From: Xanthobacter autotrophicus
GTDB lineage: Bacteria > Pseudomonadota > Alphaproteobacteria > Rhizobiales > Xanthobacteraceae
NCBI RefSeq assembly: GCF_029991245.1
Contig: NZ_JAIVFO010000001.1
Location: 102,035-166,034 of the forward strand
Length of the DNA: 64,000 bases
Direction of reading: 5' to 3'
A model generated the notes under the pieces. It was not told where the DNA came from, made no database searches, and saw only the letters and a program-made list of their open reading frames with translations. A program made the position numbers and the translations under genes. Positions 61,906 through 64,000 of the stretch are shown here, in pieces. Positions within the stretch are counted from its first letter, which is position 1. Each line of letters opens with the position of its first letter.

Positions 61906-63870
61906 ATGCCTGACCAAAAACGGCCCGATCGCCGCCAGTTCATCGCCGCCGCGGGGCTCATGGCCGCCGCCGGCCTTGTCCCCACTTCCCCGAAGGCGCA
62001 GACCATGAGCGAGACCGCCGACCTCATCCTCTTCAACGGCAAGGTCACCACCCTCGACCGCACCAATCCGCAGGCCGAGGCGGTGGCGGTGAAGGGCGGG
62101 CGCATCCTGTTCGCCGGCACCACCGCCGACGCCATGCGCCATGCCGGAACCACCACCAAGATCATCGACGCGGGCGGACGGCGGATCATTCCCGGCCTCA
62201 TCGACAGCCACATGCACATCATCCGGGGCGGGCTGAACTACAATATGGAGCTGCGCTGGGACGGGGTGCGCTCCCTCGACCACGCCATGGAAATGCTCCG
62301 GAAACAGGTGGCCGTGACCCCGCCGCCGCAATGGGTGCGGGTGGTGGGCGGCTTCACCGAGCACCAGTTCGCCGAAAAGCGCCTGCCCACGCTGGAGGAG
62401 CTGAACGCCGCCGCGCCGGACACGCCGGTGTTCATCCTCCACCTCTACGACCGCGCCTTGCTCAATGCGGCCGCGCTGCGCGTGGTGGGCTACACCAAGG
62501 ACACGCCCAACCCGCCCGGCGGCGAGATCGTGCGCGATGCGGCCGGCAACCCCACCGGCCTGCTGCTGGCCCAGCCCAACGCCACCATCCTTTATTCGAC
62601 GCTGGCCAAGGGCCCGAAGCTGCCGGCCGAATACCAGAAGAATTCCACCCGCCATTTCATGCGCGAGGTGAACCGGCTGGGCGTCACCAGCGTCATCGAC
62701 GCCGGCGGCGGCTTCCAGAATTATCCGGACGACTATGCGGTGATCGAGGAGCTGCATCGCGACGGCCAGCTTTCCGTACGCATCGCCTACAATCTCTTCA
62801 CCCAGAAGCCGAAGCAGGAGCTGGCCGACTTCTCCGGCTGGTCGAAGCAGGTGAAGCCCGGCCAGGGCGACGACCTCTACCGCAACAACGGCGCCGGCGA
62901 GATGCTGGTCTATTCCGCCGCCGACTTCGAGGACTTCCAGGTGGCGCGGCCCGACATGGCGCCCAACATGGAGGGCGACCTTGAACCGGTCATCCGCCTG
63001 CTCGCGGAGAACCGCTGGCCGTGGCGGCTGCACGCCACCTATGACGAGACCATCTCGCGCGCCCTCGACGTGTTCGAGAAGGTCAACAAGGACGTGCCCT
63101 TGAAGGGCCTCAACTGGTTCTTCGACCACGCCGAGACCATCACCGACCGCAACATCGACCGCATCGCGGCGCTCGGGGGCGGCATCGCCGTGCAGCACCG
63201 CATGGCGTTCCAGGGCGAATATTTCGTGGAGCGCTACGGCGCTGGCAAGGCGGAGCGCTCCCCGCCCATCCGCCGCATGCTGGAGGCCGGCATTCCGGTG
63301 GGCGCCGGCACCGACGCCACCCGCGTCGCCTCCTACAATCCCTGGGTGTCCCTGTCCTGGCTGGTGACGGGCCGGACCCTGGGCGGCCTCTCCCTCTACC
63401 CGCCGTCCAACCTGCTCGACCGCGAGAGCGCACTGCGGCTGTGGACGCAGGCCAACACCTGGTTCTCCTCCGAGCCCGACAAGAAGGGGCAGGTGAAGGC
63501 CGGCCAGCTTGCCGACCTCGCGGTGCTCTCGGACGATTATTTCTCCGTGTCCGAGGACAAGATCCAGGACATCACCAGCGTGCTCACGCTCCTGGGCGGC
63601 ACGCCGGTGCATGGCGACGGCGAGTTCAGGACCCTCGCGCCCGACCTGCCGCCGCCCATGCCCGACTGGTCGCCGGTGCGCACCTTCGGCGGCTACCAGA
63701 AGCGGGCGGAAACCGGCGAGCGCAAATACGCCTTCGCCGCCGCCTGCGGCTGCGCCACCGCCTGCGGCATCCACGGCCACGCCCATGCCGGCGCGCTGGC
63801 GACGCAGGTGCCGGCTTCCGACGAACGCTCGTTCTGGGGGGCGCTCGGCTGCGCCTGCTGGGCGTTCTGA
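61906..63870 (+). CDS. Tat-exported amidohydrolase (YtcJ-like, amidohydrolase family 3)
   Basis: 654 residues from the ATG at 61906. Tat signal R-P-D-R-R-Q-F-I-A-A-A-G at 6-17, then the amidohydrolase metal site H-M-H (I-D-S-H-M-H-I-I), plus G-A-G-T-D-A-T and the closing V-K-A-G-Q-L-A-D-L-A-V-L. This is the YtcJ/AepA-like group, which hydrolyses amide or formamide bonds of varied compounds. A cysteine/histidine-rich tail (C-G-C-A-T-A-C, C-A-C-W-A-F) extends past the fold. It is last of the HxlR group, 13 bases after the XapX gene. Confidence 0.9.
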   Translation: MPDQKRPDRRQFIAAAGLMAAAGLVPTSPKAQTMSETADLILFNGKVTTLDRTNPQAEAVAVKGGRILFAGTTADAMRHAGTTTKIIDAGGRRIIPGLIDSHMHIIRGGLNYNMELRWDGVRSLDHAMEMLRKQVAVTPPPQWVRVVGGFTEHQFAEKRLPTLEELNAAAPDTPVFILHLYDRALLNAAALRVVGYTKDTPNPPGGEIVRDAAGNPTGLLLAQPNATILYSTLAKGPKLPAEYQKNSTRHFMREVNRLGVTSVIDAGGGFQNYPDDYAVIEELHRDGQLSVRIAYNLFTQKPKQELADFSGWSKQVKPGQGDDLYRNNGAGEMLVYSAADFEDFQVARPDMAPNMEGDLEPVIRLLAENRWPWRLHATYDETISRALDVFEKVNKDVPLKGLNWFFDHAETITDRNIDRIAALGGGIAVQHRMAFQGEYFVERYGAGKAERSPPIRRMLEAGIPVGAGTDATRVASYNPWVSLSWLVTGRTLGGLSLYPPSNLLDRESALRLWTQANTWFSSEPDKKGQVKAGQLADLAVLSDDYFSVSEDKIQDITSVLTLLGGTPVHGDGEFRTLAPDLPPPMPDWSPVRTFGGYQKRAETGERKYAFAAACGCATACGIHGHAHAGALATQVPASDERSFWGALGCACWAF

Positions 63871-64000
63871 TGGGGAGGGGGCAACGATCGTGCCCCGCCG
63901 ATCATTTCCACCGGTGTCGTGGCCGGAACGAGGCCGGGCCTGACGGCGGTCGGAACCGCCGCTGCGCCCCCTCTCCCGCTTGCGGGGGAGGGTTGGGGAG
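63871..64000. other. end of window, no gene seen
   Basis: 130 bases without a supported gene. The last 36 bases (CCCTCTCCCGCTTGCGGG, then GGAGGGTTGGGGAG) resemble a short palindromic motif common between genes of alphaproteobacteria. Confidence 0.5.

Overview
The window is 64 kb of very GC-rich chromosome with alphaproteobacterial (Hyphomicrobiales) gene content. Features pointing that way are an IalB-like periplasmic protein, a trimethyl-free, short-operon gene style, an autotransporter and several mosaic palindromic intergenic repeats. A Xanthobacteraceae-like host (Xanthobacter, Azorhizobium, Ancylobacter or a relative) is my best guess; it is an inference from gene style, not a proof.

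Layout. 1-8.4 kb: the 3' end of a GMC oxidoreductase gene, a convergent AraC regulator, a giant 1948-residue autotransporter and an IalB-family protein. 8.4-9.2 kb: gene-poor, with an IS3 orfA remnant. 9.2-19.66 kb: two tandem integrative elements at the 3' end of tRNA-Leu(CAG). The left one is a collapsed 0.8-kb remnant in which an integrase N-terminus abuts a GIY-YIG nuclease C-terminus. The right one is a 9.6-kb element with a P4-type integrase, a hypothetical gene, AlpA, an HTH/zinc-ribbon protein, a second tyrosine recombinase, a large Eco57I-like restriction-modification protein and a NucS/DUF91-like nuclease. 19.8-32.3 kb: core-type genes, namely enoyl-CoA hydratase, mutM, rmuC, def-fmt-truA, an aldose epimerase, a TmoC-like Rieske ferredoxin, a multicopper oxidase with an FG-GAP tail, trxC and a PAS-GGDEF protein.

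32.4-36.5 kb: a MarR gene divergent from hmgA-fahA-maiA, the complete homogentisate branch of tyrosine/phenylalanine breakdown (homogentisate to maleylacetoacetate to fumarylacetoacetate to fumarate plus acetoacetate). 36.5-42.8 kb: a KefB-like antiporter, an SDR/LysR divergent pair and a MarR-FUSC efflux pair. 42.8-49.1 kb: a probable aromatic-degradation locus with DUF2783, an FAD hydroxylase and a VOC dioxygenase on one strand, two MarR regulators, a metallo-beta-lactamase-fold hydrolase and an ABC-type binding protein. Clear palindromic operators sit in its intergenic regions. 49.2-52 kb: MarR-MFS sharing a palindromic operator, then a GlxA-type regulator. 52-59 kb: an SDR, then a three-gene overlapping operon (FAD subunit, fused 2Fe-2S/molybdopterin hydroxylase, membrane-anchored ABM protein) divergent from an AraC regulator. 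59.4-63.9 kb: an HxlR regulator divergent from an isochorismatase-like hydrolase, an alpha/beta hydrolase with a Tat signal and an internal start, a XapX protein and a Tat-exported amidohydrolase.

Most of the window reads as soil or plant-associated catabolic chromosome, with many MarR/AraC/LysR/HxlR regulators each beside their likely targets. The accessory part is the tRNA-Leu island, which carries a candidate two-gene DNA-targeting defence module.
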